NCBI RefSeq assembly: GCF_950023065.1
Contig: NC_088678.1
Coordinates: 6,128,580-6,192,579, forward strand
Length of the DNA stretch: 64,000 nucleotides
Reading direction: 5' to 3'
Origin: Planococcus citri
Lineage: Eukaryota > Arthropoda > Insecta > Hemiptera > Pseudococcidae
Shown: positions 10,976 to 21,273 of the stretch, piece after piece
How positions within the stretch are numbered: position 1 is the first letter of the stretch
Layout: each line of letters opens with the position of its first letter
The notes under the pieces: model-generated
Databases searched by the model: none
The model's input: only the letters and a program-made list of their open reading frames with translations
What the model was told of the DNA's origin: nothing
Translations under genes and position numbers: made by a program

Positions 10976-11384
10976 TCCTTCAATCTGGGACAGCGGCTAA
11001 ATGCCATATTAGATAGAATGATTGATGCGAAAAAAGAGATTCCTGGAATAAACAGCTCGTACCTGTACTTTGGAACATTCAGAAGTACATTCGGATGGCA
11101 CACAAAAGATTATAATTTGTACTCCATAAATTATTTACATTGGGGCGCACCAAAGACTTGGTGAGTTTTTTAGTGCATTGATTTTTTACATTTACCTGAG
11201 ATACCAGGTAATGTTTTATGTTTTTCAATGTAGGTAGGTATGCCATTTCACCGAAATACTTGGATTTGTCGCAGTTGCCAGAGAAATGTAAGCAAAGTGG
11301 TGGTGTTGTGACGAATACGTGCGAAGGAAGCACTGCGTAATTTCGCCTGCCACCTTGAAAGAATTTGACATTCTGGTAAACAAA
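10976..11384 (+). pseudogene. KDM4-like JmjC histone demethylase, two exons, copy 2 (active-site change and frameshift)
   Basis: Exon 10976-11160 (185 bp, same length as copy 1) reads SFNLGQRLNAILD, GINSSYLYFGTFRSTFGWHT, KDYNLYSINYLHWGAPKTW and ends at GTGAGT. Exon 11238-11384 completes Trp and reads WYAISPKYLDLSQLPEKC; then a frame change is needed to read CCDEYVRRKHCVISP, ATLKEFDILVNK before GTAAGC. The order matches KDM4 JmjC through the LRHK-x-x-LISP segment. The conserved Fe(II) His-x-Glu pair is His-x-Lys here, which should abolish metal binding in JmjC enzymes. Unlike copy 1, the Tyr after SIN is intact. The two copies share introns as well as exons (5930-6450 versus 10920-11470), so they arose by DNA duplication, not retroposition. 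Confidence 0.7.
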
Positions 11385-12420
11385 GTAAGCATGTCATTCT
11401 CAATATTGCTGTCTCCATTACTCAAAAATTTATCATTAAGAGGAAATTGCGCAAAGAATTATAAACATGGTTAAAACTGACGCATCAGTTAATAAAAATT
11501 ATAATCAATTTGAAGTGGTAACGCCAGGTGCTCCGACTCGGTTGGCTAAACTGAGCTATTTCTGCTACTCGCAGATGAGCTGTGTCGCCGAGTGTTTATA
11601 TACTCGGTGGCACAGCATCCAAATCAGCTCATTCAACTAACAGCTTCTTTTACGTTAGATGTCTTCGACTTCTCTATTTCATCGAATAAAAAAATAAATA
11701 AAAATAATTCTTCGAATTGACCTATTTCTATAGGCAAATTATATGTGTATAAAATACCTACGAACCTTTTTAATGAACACCTACGAAGATAAAAATAAGA
11801 CTTTGTATGTATATTGATTTTTCACCTATGTGATATTGTCTGTATAATATACCTACGTCTACCACGTAACCCTGAGTTTTATTGGAGTTCTCTTTATTAT
11901 TTCTACGAAATCTTAGTCTCTCTGAGCCAAGTAAAGGTATTTTAATTGCTCTCCGACTGAGTTAACACTGGACGTACAATAGCCTAGCACGCTTAAAACG
12001 CTGACTCCAGTACACCAGTGCACGGTACTACAAATTGAAGAAAAATCAGAAAAAATAAATGAAACATTACAAAAAGTACTTGTTTTTTTTTCATTTTTTC
12101 ATATTAAGTAAAATGTCACAGACTGATTAAAAAGGTAATAAAATTTCTAGAAATTTGACAATAACCTCGCCATTAGTTAATAAAAATTATAATAAATTGA
12201 AGAAAAATCAGGAAAATAATAAAAACTTTGCAAAAAGTACTTGTTTTTTTATAATTATAAGACTGGAATTTCTTTGTGAAATATAAATAAATTATTGTGC
12301 TTCCAAGAAGTTTTTTTTTTTTTTTGTATGTTGTATATGTGATCTCTAGAGAAATCTACATAATGTAATATTACTTCACCTCTAACGCTTCCTGTTGCCC
12401 CCCCCCCCCATTTCTTGAAA
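11385..12420. other. AT-rich spacer with repeated MESNQ upstream modules
   Basis: 11500-12030 is unique-looking, with CTCGG-rich scraps around 11530-11620 and no gene supported. 12040-12120 and 12180-12300 are two partial copies of the module that precedes MESNQ exons. A T run and a C run (about 12311-12324 and 12400-12411) occur. Confidence 0.4.
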
Positions 12421-12767
12421 ATTAGATGTCTTATGGGGGTTTCAGGGGCCCTAAATGTAATATCAACTTATATTTTTTAGATTTCAACCCATCGGACGGT
12501 GCACTTGTTGAAAGATTATTATTTCTCTTTCTTTTGCAGCGGGATATGGAGCGTAATCAAACAAAAAATGATACCGCTTCAATTTCACATGAAGACAAAT
12601 GGTCAACCTGGGCAGAACAGAAATTCAAGTGGAAACACTCTATGGGGGGTGTCTGGAACACAAAGTCTGCAAGGACATTCATCCAGAATCATTGGATAAT
12701 TAGCCGCTCAAGGCCAAAGAAAATCAGCACTCTAAGAAATGATAACTATCCAGTTCATAGTGAGTAA
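12421..12767 (+). CDS. MESNQ exon unit, copy 3 (fully open, unrecognised protein)
   Basis: This is the best-preserved copy of the six. The exon following CTTTTGCAG starts at 12540 and stays open for 75 codons to TAA at 12765-12767. Alternatively it splices at the GTGAGT just before the stop. It reads RDMERNQTKNDTASISHEDK, WSTWAEQKFKWKHSMGG, VWNTKSARTFIQNHW, IISRSRPKKISTLR, NDNYPVHSE. The frame is also open upstream through a second acceptor (ttttttag, about 12480), giving DFNPSDGALVERLL. The basic and Trp-rich composition is compatible with nucleic-acid binding, but I recognise no family. Conservation of peptide across copies 3, 4 and 6 suggests past protein-level selection. It may be one exon of a larger gene or of an unknown mobile element. 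Confidence 0.45.
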
Positions 12768-12820
12768 GTATTAAGTACTCCAGCCATTGTAAGTATACGT
12801 TACCTAAGATCACTATTAAG

Positions 12821-14205
12821 GGCCATCCCACGTAACTCCGACCAAGAAGTGGTGGGGGGATCGGCGATTTTTTTGAAATTTTTCCTATGGAAAGACCTTT
12901 CGAAGGGATGACCAATGGCGCAAATTGCATCCCTCTAGCCCATTTTTAAAGGCAGTCAGGGGGTGTCAAAGTTTTCAGTGGCCTAGAAATATCTTCCATT
13001 TCAGCAGTGGATTACTCGATAACCGCGATACCTACCAAAATGGAACTTTTCCCCATAGTTAGGGGTTTTGAAAGGCTTTTTGGCGATATCATAAAAATCA
13101 GTGTTGCCATTTTTTTCATACAAAAAATTAGCTCAGAAAGTTTCGAAAAGTAGTTTTCATATCGTTCCAACTCTCAAAAATTCTGAACAAAAAAGGATTT
13201 TGGACAACTTTTTATGCTGAATAACATATTAAAAAATTGGGCTGGCACCATGTCGCAAAGTCGATTTAAAAAAATTCAAAGTTTGCGAAAAAATGTGATT
13301 TTTTGATTTAAAACATGAAAAAAAGTTTTGACTGGTGAAGTTGACCCATTTGATCACTACTTTTACGTATCCGTTGAAAAAGTTGAAAAAACTCCTTCAC
13401 TCGATGAGACAAACTCGTCACAAAAAAATTCAAAATATCAACGAATTTTAATTTTTTTGATATGAGAGTAATTTCTATCAACTTTTTCATGAAATACGTC
13501 AGAAAGAGGTCAAAATAAGACCACTGAATAGATATAAACTTTTTTAAATGTTTGGATTGAAAATTGATTTTTTTCAAATTTTGATTTTTTTGTGATGAGT
13601 TTATCTCATCGAGTGAAGGGATTTTATCAACTTTTTCAACGGATACGTAAAAATAGGGGTCAAATGGGTCAACTTCACCAGTCAAAACTTTTTTTCATAT
13701 TTTAAATCGAAAAATCGCATTTTTTCGAAAACTTTCAAATTTTTTAAATCGACTACAAGACATAATTACATCCCAATTTTCAATATGTTGTTCAACATGA
13801 ACAGGTGTCCATAATGCATATATTTTTTTCAGAATTTCTGAGAATCGGAACGATATGAAAACTACGTTTTGAAACTTTTCGAGCTAATTTTTCGTACGAA
13901 AAAAATGGCAACACTGATTTTTATGATATCACCAAAAAGCCTTTTAAAACCCCTAACTATGGGAAAAAGTTTCATTTTGGTAGGTGTCGCGGTTATCGAG
14001 TAATCCACTGCTGAAATGGATGATATTTCTAGGTGACTGAAAACTTTGACACCCCCTGACTGCCTTTATAAATGGGCTAGAGGGCTGCGATCTGCGCCAT
14101 TGGTCATCCCATCGCGGAAGGTCTTTCAACAGGAAAAATTTCAAGAAAATCGTCGACCCCCCCCCCTCCTTACCACTTTTTGGTCAAATTGACGTGGAAT
14201 AACCA
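12821..14205. mobile_element. Foldback family C, copy 1 (1.39 kb)
   Basis: Long inverted repeat with ends of the form GG-CAT-CCACGT ... GACCAA-AAGTGG. Shared landmarks in both arms are 'cagcagtggattactcgataaccgcgat', 'gatatcat(a/c)a', 'gttgacccatttga' and 'cactcgatgaga'. The centre (about 13430-13480) is not symmetric. Other copies are at 19331-20978 and 32315-35608. No transposase. It sits between the MESNQ exon and the Ig-like exon, exactly as copy 2 does, so the whole arrangement was duplicated as a block. Confidence 0.85.
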
Positions 14206-14318
14206 GTTTCCAAAATTATTCGATTTTTTTGAATGGAAAATTAAACTTTTTTATTTTTACTGTGTAAGTATTCTCTTAAAATAAGATATAAATTTCAAAA
14301 CCTGTTTTCTTATTTTAG

Positions 14319-14435
14319 GTAATAAACTCTGAGAAAACAAGCGAGCGAATTCCTTGCAATGGTTCTTCTGAAGTAACCATTGTTTTCTCAGATGTAAATA
14401 TCGAAGATAATGGCTCGTATAATTGCCAGTATTAA
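14319..14435 (+). pseudogene. Immunoglobulin-like domain exon, copy 1 (stop after the second Cys)
   Basis: After a ttattttag acceptor the frame reads VINSEKTSERIPCNGSSEV, TIVFSDVNIEDNGSYNCQY and then TAA. The D-N-G-S-Y-x-C pattern is the typical F-strand signature (D-x-G-x-Y-x-C) of Ig domains. The upstream Cys in IPCNG could be the B-strand partner, although the spacing is short. Copy 2 at 21093-21273 continues past this point, so the stop is secondary. Confidence 0.5.
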
Positions 14436-14580
14436 GTACCAACATGAATTAAAATATAGGACCACTAATTTCAAAATTTTTCAAGTAAGTAAATGTCAGA
14501 CTGATTAAAAGGTAATAAAATTTCTAGAAATTTGAGAATAGCCTCGTGAAAACTGTTTAGAGGATCAACAATTTAAAAAA

Positions 14581-14775
14581 TTGATATTTTACGAATGGTT
14601 TGAGTTGGATGGAGCCTCGCCGATGGAAATTCCAATACAGGAAAATATTCCTCATCCGCACTATTCCTCCAGGCAGCCCATAAAGGACATGGTATTGCCT
14701 TTGACTTTGGTAATATTGTATCTGTTGTGTCTTATGCGTCCATTACCTATTTTTTTTATTAGGTACTTAAAATAA
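14581..14775 (+). other. Open frame with a possible transmembrane segment
   Basis: A 64-codon frame reads MIFYEWFELDGASPMEIPIQ, then ENIPHPHYSSRQPIKD, followed by a hydrophobic run MVLPLTLVILYLLCL. It lies 150 bp beyond the Ig-like exon, so an Ig-plus-membrane-anchor gene piece is conceivable. No splice-supported join was found. Weak call. Confidence 0.2.
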
Positions 14776-14819
14776 TGATTAAAATTTAAAACTGGTTAAG
14801 GGATCCGAATTCGGGGAAA

Positions 14820-15290
14820 TGTCCGGAAACCACTAACGCGTCAGTTAATAAAAATTATAATAAATTTAAGAAAAATCAGGAAAAATAATAAAAACTTTGC
14901 AAAAAGTACTTGTTTTTTTATATAGAACTGGAATTTCTTTGTGAAATAAATAAATTATTGTGTTTCCAAGAATTAAGTTAACCTTGTTTTGTAATTGCCC
15001 CCCCCCCATTTCCTGAAAATTATATGTCTTATGGGGGTTTCAGGGGCCTTTTAATGTAATGATCAATTTATTTTTTAGATTTCAACCCATCCGACAGTGC
15101 ACTTGTTGAAAGATTATTATTTTTCTTTCTTTTGCAGCGGGATATGGTGAGTAATCAAACAAAAAATTATACAGCTTCAATTCCACAAGAACACAAATGG
15201 TCTACCAGGGCAGAAGAAAAATTCAAGCTCAAACATTCTATGGGGGGTCCATGGAATCAGAAGTCTGCAAGGACCTTCATCCAGAATTGG
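14820..15290 (+). CDS. MESNQ exon unit, copy 4 (open to a splice donor)
   Basis: The upstream module (14830-15080) has a C run and a tttttag acceptor. The exon starts at 15138 after tttgcag and is open for 51 codons to a GTAAGA donor at 15291. It reads RDMVSNQTKNYTASIPQE, HKWSTRAEEKFKLKHSMGG, PWNQKSARTFIQNW. The last ~24 codons present in copies 3 and 6 are replaced by the donor and downstream sequence. A possible following exon is at 15404-15527, but its phase does not fit a simple join. Confidence 0.4.
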
Positions 15291-15403
15291 GTAAGACGAA
15301 GTACTATTTGAGTTATTTAAAATTTTAGAAATTCTGCATGAACTCCAGGGCCTCGAGGCAGTACAATGAAAATACGTAGGTACCTACTTTTAATAAATTG
15401 CAG

Positions 15404-15527
15404 CATCAAACCGTTTAATGATAAGGAATTATTTGTCTCCATTGATTATGCCCTTGAATTACCTCAAACAATTGATAAAATGTATCGAGTTAGAACTGCC
15501 AAATGGCACCATTATGAATTAGTTTAA
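15404..15527 (+). CDS. Candidate exon, unrecognised
   Basis: After a taaattgcag acceptor, one frame is open for 40 codons (IKPFNDKELFVSIDYALELP, QTIDKMYRVRTAKWHHYELV) to TAA, with a GTAAGA donor directly behind. The amino-acid composition looks like folded protein rather than AT-rich noise. No family recognised. Confidence 0.3.
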
Positions 15528-15609
15528 GTAAGAATTTAAAAAATGAAGTTTTAAAAAACCCACACTTTTCAATTTTGAATGCATGATCTGTATTCATAAG
15601 CCAAAATAA

Positions 15610-16080
15610 ATAATGTTATGGTTAAAACTGACGTATCAGTTAATAAAAATTATAATAAATTAAAGAAAAATTAGAGAAAATAAAATAAAACTTTGCAAAA
15701 AGTACTTGTGTTTTTTTTTTCGTTTTTTCATATAGAACTACGTTTCCTATTGCCTCCCCCCTCCACAATTTCCCGAAAAATTGGAAAACTTGAGCGATCG
15801 CGATATGTGGCTTATGGAGGTTTCAGGGGGCCTTGAATGTGATATCAACTTTTTTTTTTAATTTCAACCCATCCGACGGTGCACTTGTTGAAACATTATT
15901 ATTTCTGTTTCTTTTACAGCGAGATATGGAGAGTAATTAAACAAAAAGTGATGCTTTTGGTCCATTTGAATTAAACAGATCCAAACGTATGACCATTGTA
16001 AGTATACCTTAGCTAAGATCATCAACAGGTGTGTTGAGTGTTTGACGAGACTTTTATTTTAAAGGAAGTGATCTCGTTTT
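15610..16080 (+). pseudogene. MESNQ exon unit, copy 5 (truncated)
   Basis: The upstream module and DGALVE phrase are present, but the exon stops at RDMESN followed by TAA and is then replaced by 'gatgcttttggtccatttga' and sequence shared with 2290-2400 (aaacgtatgaccattgtaagtatacctta; ggtg-attgagtgtttgacgagactctt). Confidence 0.55.
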
Positions 16081-16199
16081 GGTTTTCCAAGGGAAAAAAC
16101 GAAAACTTTCTTTTCGTCGAGGATTTTCTTTCCTGAAATCGCTCTGGCCCCTTTTCTGGGGATCTGAATTTCATAATCCATTTTAAGCAGTTCTGAAGC

Positions 16200-17620
16200 T
16201 TCCATAAAATTTTTAAAAAATTACAATTTCAACCAATCAACTTTATAGGTAGTTAAAATCTCGTATTTATCACAACTTCGCAATCTCACAGGTTTGGAAG
16301 CGGTTTTGAGTTGTTCTGGAACCTCCAGAGACATTATCAGAGAATCAGTTTTCTCCAGCGATTTCAAAACCAAAAATTAAAATAGGTAGGTATGATTATG
16401 AAATGATAGAATATGATTTTGGAAAAGTGATGTTTCTCGAGCCCCTTTTGGACAAATTTCAGGGCATTTATGCTGAAAAACTGGAGTTTTTAAAATACAG
16501 CCGGAGGCTCCCAGAACTACCAGAAACCTATTCAAATCGATCTGCGGGGATTACAATTTGATACATGCCACATTTCAGCTTTCTAACTTGAGTAAGGCAC
16601 AATTTTGTGGAAATTGTAATTTTTAAAAATTTGCTGGAGGCTCCAGAATCGCTAAAAATGACTCAAAACTGCTTCCAATCAATCTGGTTGATCAAAATAA
16701 GGACGATGCCACATTTCAGCTTTCTAACTACTTGAGTAAGGCACAATTTTGTAGAAATTGTAATTTTTAAAAATTTGCCGGAGGCTCCAGAATCGCTAAA
16801 AATGACTCAAAACTGCTTCCAATCAATCTGGTTGATCAAAATAAAGACATGTAGCAAATTTTAGCTCCCTAATTTAAATTTGGTTAAATCTTGTAAAAAC
16901 TGCAATTTTTAAAAATTTGCTAGAGGCTCCAGAATCGCTAAAAATGACTCAAAACTGCTTCCAATCAATTTGACAAGAAGTCTAAAATAAAATCTTCACC
17001 AAATTTCGGAATTATAACTTCAATTAAGTTGAATTCCGCAGAAATTGTCATTTCTAAGAATGTGCTGGAGGCTCCAGAATCGCTAAAAACCACTCAAAAT
17101 TTCTTCCAATCGATTTCGGAGGTCAAAAATAGAACACAAATACCAAATTTCAGCTCTCCAATTTGAAAAGGATGATATTTTGTAGAAATTTTGATTTCCA
17201 AAAAATTACTAGAGACTTCAGAACTGCTAGAAATTGCTCGAAATTACTTGCAATCAATGTAAGAAGTGAAGAATAAAGGTTTATATTGAATTACATGTTT
17301 CTATAACTTGAATTTAACAAAATTTTGTAGAAATTGTAATTTCCAAAAATTTGCTGGAGGCTCCAGAGGCGCTCAAAACGGCTTCAAACTGCTGTAAATT
17401 GATTTAAGAGGTCAAAACTAAAAATATATCAAATTTCAGCTCTCCAACTTGGATAAAATAAAATTTTGTAGAAATATTTTTCCAAAAATTTTCTGGAGGC
17501 TCCAGAACTGTCTAAAAATACTCGGAACTGCTTCCAATCAATTTAGGAATTCGATAATGAACTATTTATCAAATTTCAGTTTTTAAACTTCAATTTAGTA
17601 ACATTTTTCTAGAAATTAAC
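16200..17620 (+). repeat. Satellite of about 140 bp units with CTGGAGGCTCCAG core
   Basis: About nine diverged tandem units (spacing about 134-148 bp) each contain aaaatttgctggaggctcca (for example 16634-16646, 17354-17366, 17493-17505), a gctaaaaatgactcaaaact-like block, and 'aatttcagctctccaa'. The 13-nt core is the best conserved part. Outside the core the sequence differs from foldback families A and D. No coding potential. Confidence 0.85.
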
Positions 17621-17652
17621 CGGTCTTCATCAACCTCTGGTGCTCTTTTTAG

Positions 17653-17854
17653 CCACGAGTTTTCAATGCGTAAAAAAACGTGTGACCTATATTTTCGCGA
17701 TGTTCTGAATCTCAAGTCATCTAACCTCAACGTGAATTTTCGGGAAGAACTAAAGGTATATTATAAGAACAATGTAATCTTCTCGCTTAAACATCATCGT
17801 TTAGAAATCTTTATGGATTCGCTCGAAATAATTGTGTATAAACATGGTTCGTAA
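17653..17854 (+). CDS. Candidate terminal exon of an unrecognised gene
   Basis: Preceded by a pyrimidine-rich acceptor (tgctctttttag). The frame is open for 66 codons: HEFSMRKKTCDLYFRDVLNL, KSSNLNVNFREELKVYY, KNNVIFSLKHHRLEIF, MDSLEIIVYKHGS, then TAA at 17852-17854. An AATAAA lies 14 bp after the stop (17868-17873). Base composition is less AT-biased than the surroundings. No upstream exon identified and no family recognised. It could be a 3' gene remnant captured beside the satellite. Confidence 0.35.
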
Positions 17855-17874
17855 ATTGCGTGAACAAAATAAAA

Positions 17875-18780
17875 ATCGCTTTATTGAACTAAAAGGGTAA
17901 CTTGAGAGCCCCCCAAAATTTGGGAAAAATGGAAAATATGAAAAATTAATGTCAATAGAAAAATCTCAGTAAATCAAACCGAAGCAGAACTGAATCACTT
18001 GAAATTTTTTACCATTACAATAGATTTTTTTTGTTGGTTTTAGAAAACTCAAGCAGCCAGAGCCAGAAAGAAAAAAAATCTGAAAAAATATTTAAAATAG
18101 GTACCAAAATACCAATTTTGAAAATTTAATAGGTATTTTGTAAATTGGTTTTCCATTTTTATTTATTTTTTTTTTTTTAAATTATTCGGTTTTGCAAGTA
18201 GGTATATTGGTTTTTTAGTAGGTATCAGTATTGTTCTGCAATCCTAATTTATTTACATATTATCAATTTGTGATTTTTTTTATATTAGCCAAAGTAGGCT
18301 CCAAAAACCTAGGTAAATACTAACACTTCGTTTGTGAATTTATTTCCTTTTTTATTCAGTCTACATAACGTTGTTTTTTGTTTGGTTTTCACTTATGTTC
18401 ATTCCTACATATGTTTAGTCATTTTATCTAATGTTCATTCCTACATAAATGTTTAGTCATTTTATCTGGTCTTAATGTAAGTAGGTATTAAAAACTGTCC
18501 AGATGTATACATACATAATATATTTTTTTTTTATTAGATATCAATTTGCGATTATGTAATTATGTAAAACTGTCCAGTGTCCAGATGTGCATAATTCATA
18601 ATTTTTGTGTTTAATAAATGCAATTTTTTAATAAAATGTGTAATTAATAATGTGAACGTAGTATTAAAGAGTGAAAGATACGAGTAAAAAGTAGGCACTG
18701 AAAAACATAGTAAAATGGCCCTCTGCATGGTTTTTAGTATACTTTTTACTAAGGTACTCTCTGAAGAAAAAAAAATCATA
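17875..18780. other. AT-rich sequence, no gene seen
   Basis: Includes two adjacent near-identical copies of 'gttcattcctacata-atgtttagtcattttatct' (about 18396-18470) and low-complexity T tracts. No frame with coding character. Confidence 0.4.
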
Positions 18781-19167
18781 CAGCTTTTAAAATCCCCCCC
18801 CCCATTCCTGAAAATTAGATGTTTTATGGGTGTTTCAGGGGCCTTAAAATATGTGACATCAACTTATTTTTTAGATTTCAACCCATCTAACGGTGCACTT
18901 GTAGAAAAATTATTATTTTTCTGTCTTTTGCAGCGGGATATGGAGAGTAATTATAATTAAACAAAAAATGATACAGCTTCAATTCCACAAGAAGACAAAT
19001 GGTCAACCTGTGCAGAGGACAAATTCAAATTAAAGCATTCAATGGGTGGTCCATGGAACTCAAAGTCTGCAAGGACATTCATCCAGAATTATTGGATAAT
19101 TAGCCGCTCAAGGCCAAGGAAAATCAGCGCTCTAAGGGATACTGATTATCCGGTTTATAGTGAATAA
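18781..19167 (+). pseudogene. MESNQ exon unit, copy 6 (4-bp-type insertion near the start)
   Basis: The exon starts at 18934 after ttttgcag. An extra 'ttaa'-type insertion after RDMESN creates TAA and shifts the frame. The rest is open in the other frame: NDTASIPQEDKWSTCAEDKF, KLKHSMGGPWNSKSARTF, IQNYWIISRSRPRK, ISALRDTDYPVYSE, TAA at 19165-19167. The C-terminal half agrees with copy 3 mostly by conservative changes. Confidence 0.55.
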
Positions 19168-19330
19168 GTACCTATTGAGGATACCAGGGTTAGTGGGAAT
19201 ACTTATAATAAATCTAAACATACAATTTGCTTCGACACAATTTTAACAGTACCGTTGTGTCAACACTATCCAGAGATTTAAATATATGACATAACCATTG
19301 TAAGTATACATTACCTAAAATCACTATTGA

Positions 19331-20978
19331 GGGTCATTTCACGTCACTTCGACCAAGAAGTGGTAGGGGGGGATCGGCGATTTTTTTGAAATTTTTCCTG
19401 TGGAAAGACCTTTTGAAGGGATGAGCAATGGCCCAAATCACAGCCCTCTACCCCATTTTAAAAGGTAGCCAGGGGGTGTCAAAGTTTCCAGTGAACCTAA
19501 AATATCATCCATTTCAGCAGTGGATTACTCGATAACCGCGATACCTACCAAAATGGAACTTTTTCCCATAGTTAGGAGTTTTGAAAGGCTTTTTGGTGAT
19601 ATCATAAAAATCAGTGTTGCCACTTTTTTTCGTACAAAAAATTAGCTCAAAAAGTTTTAAAACGTAGTTTTCATATCGTTCTGACTCTCAAAAATTCTGA
19701 AAAAAATATATTATGGACAACTTTTCATGCTGAACAAAATATAAAAAATTGGGATGGTAACATGTTGCAAAGTCGATTTAAAAAATTTTTAAGTTTGCGA
19801 AAAAATGTGATTTTTTGATTTAAAACTTGAAAAAAAGTGTTGATAGGTGAAGTTGACCCATTTGACCCCTATTTTGACGTATCCGTTGAAAAAGTTGAAA
19901 AAAACCTTTCACTCGATGAGACAAACCCATTACACAAAAATTAAAATTCGAAAAAATTCAAAAAATCAACTTTTAATTTTTTTTTTATAATATGAGAGTA
20001 ATTGAAGAGCTCTATTCCAAAGTGGGTTAAGTCATTTTTTCGCCCCAAAAATGCGTTTACAATTTTTGATGCTAAAATTTGTTCTGTTTCAAAAGGTCGG
20101 TGCACCTTTCCTTTCTTTGGACATTGAACAATTGCTTGTAGAAAAATTTATTTTGAAAAATCGATGACTTGACCCTTTTTTGAAGCAAAAATCTCCGTAA
20201 AACGTGCTTTTTTTCAAAATGGCTTAACCCACTTTGGAATAGAGCTCTTCAATTTTGATCAACTTTTTCATGAAATACGTCAGAAAGAGGTCAAAATAAG
20301 ACCACTGAATAAATATAAACTTTTTTTAATGTTTGGATTGAAAATTTAATTTTTTCGAATTTTGATTTTTTGTGATGAGTTTATCTCATCGAGTGAAGGG
20401 ATTTTTTTCAACTATTTCAACAGATACGTAAAAATGGGGGTCAAATGGGTCAACTTCACCAGTCAAAACTTTTTTTCATGTTCAAAATCAAAAAATCACA
20501 TTTTTTTCGCAAACTTTCAAATTTTTTAAATCGACTACACGACATAATTCCATCCCAATTTTTCAATATGTTGTTCAACATGAAAAGTTGTCCATAATAT
20601 ATTTTTTTCAGAATTTTTGAGAGTCGGAACGATATGACAACTACGTTCTGAAACTTTTCGAGCTAATTCTTCGTACGAAAAAAATGGCAACACTGATTTT
20701 TATGATATCACCAAAAACCCTTTCAAAACCCCTAACTACGGGAAAAAGGTTTCATTTTGGTAGGTATCGCGGTTATCGAGTAATCCACTGCTGAAATGGA
20801 TGATATTTCTAGGTGACTGAAAACTTTGACACCCCCTGACTGCCTTTATAAATGGGCTAGAGGGCTGCGATTTGCGCCATTGGTCATCCCATCGCGGAAA
20901 GTCTTTCCAACAGGAAAAATTTCAAGAAAATCGTCGACCCCCTTACCACTTTTTGGTCAAATTGACGTGGAATAACCA
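19331..20978. mobile_element. Foldback family C, copy 2, with a nested MITE
   Basis: Same architecture as 12821-14205, longer by the insertion at 20004-20250. Flanks on both sides (MESNQ exon before, Ig-like exon after) match those of copy 1, so this is a block duplication of at least 2.1 kb. Confidence 0.85.
20004..20250. mobile_element. 247-bp nested MITE with AATT target duplication
   Basis: Terminal inverted repeats start GAAGAGCTCTATTCCAAAGT and extend about 30 bp (the right end is the complement). It is flanked by AATT at 20000-20003 and 20251-20254. The paralogous family C copy 1 has the uninterrupted site with a single AATT (13470-13473), which directly shows insertion and a 4-bp duplication. 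No coding sequence. Confidence 0.9.
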
Positions 20979-21092
20979 GGTTCCAAAATTTTTAGATTTT
21001 TTTGAATGGAAAATTAAACTTTTTTATTTTTACTGTGTATTATCTTAAAATACTCGTAGATATAAATTTCAAAAACTGTTTTCTTAGTTTAG

Positions 21093-21273
21093 GATAAAAA
21101 ACTCTGAGAAAACAAGCGAGCAAATTCCTTGCAATGGTTCTTCCGAAATAAATTCTGAAGTCACCATTGTTTTCCCAGATGTAAATATCGAAGATAATGG
21201 CTCGTATAGTTGCCAGTACTACGAGCACGAATTACACGAATGGATCACCAAATTCAATAGTCATATTGTGTAG
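21093..21273 (+). pseudogene. Immunoglobulin-like domain exon, copy 2
   Basis: Follows a gtttag acceptor. The frame reads NSEKTSEQIPCNGSSEINSE, VTIVFPDVNIEDNGSYSCQY, YEHELHEWITKFNSHIV, then TAG. The D-N-G-S-Y-S-C motif marks an Ig fold; a Trp follows the second Cys by about ten residues. A 1-bp indel near the exon start relative to copy 1 makes the upstream join uncertain. Only the second half of an Ig domain is present. It may derive from a receptor- or adhesion-type gene, which the sequence does not specify. Confidence 0.5.

Noticed and set aside
13308..13685. 125-codon minus-strand frame
   Set aside because: Falls in the arm of foldback C; copies 2 and 3 do not keep it open.
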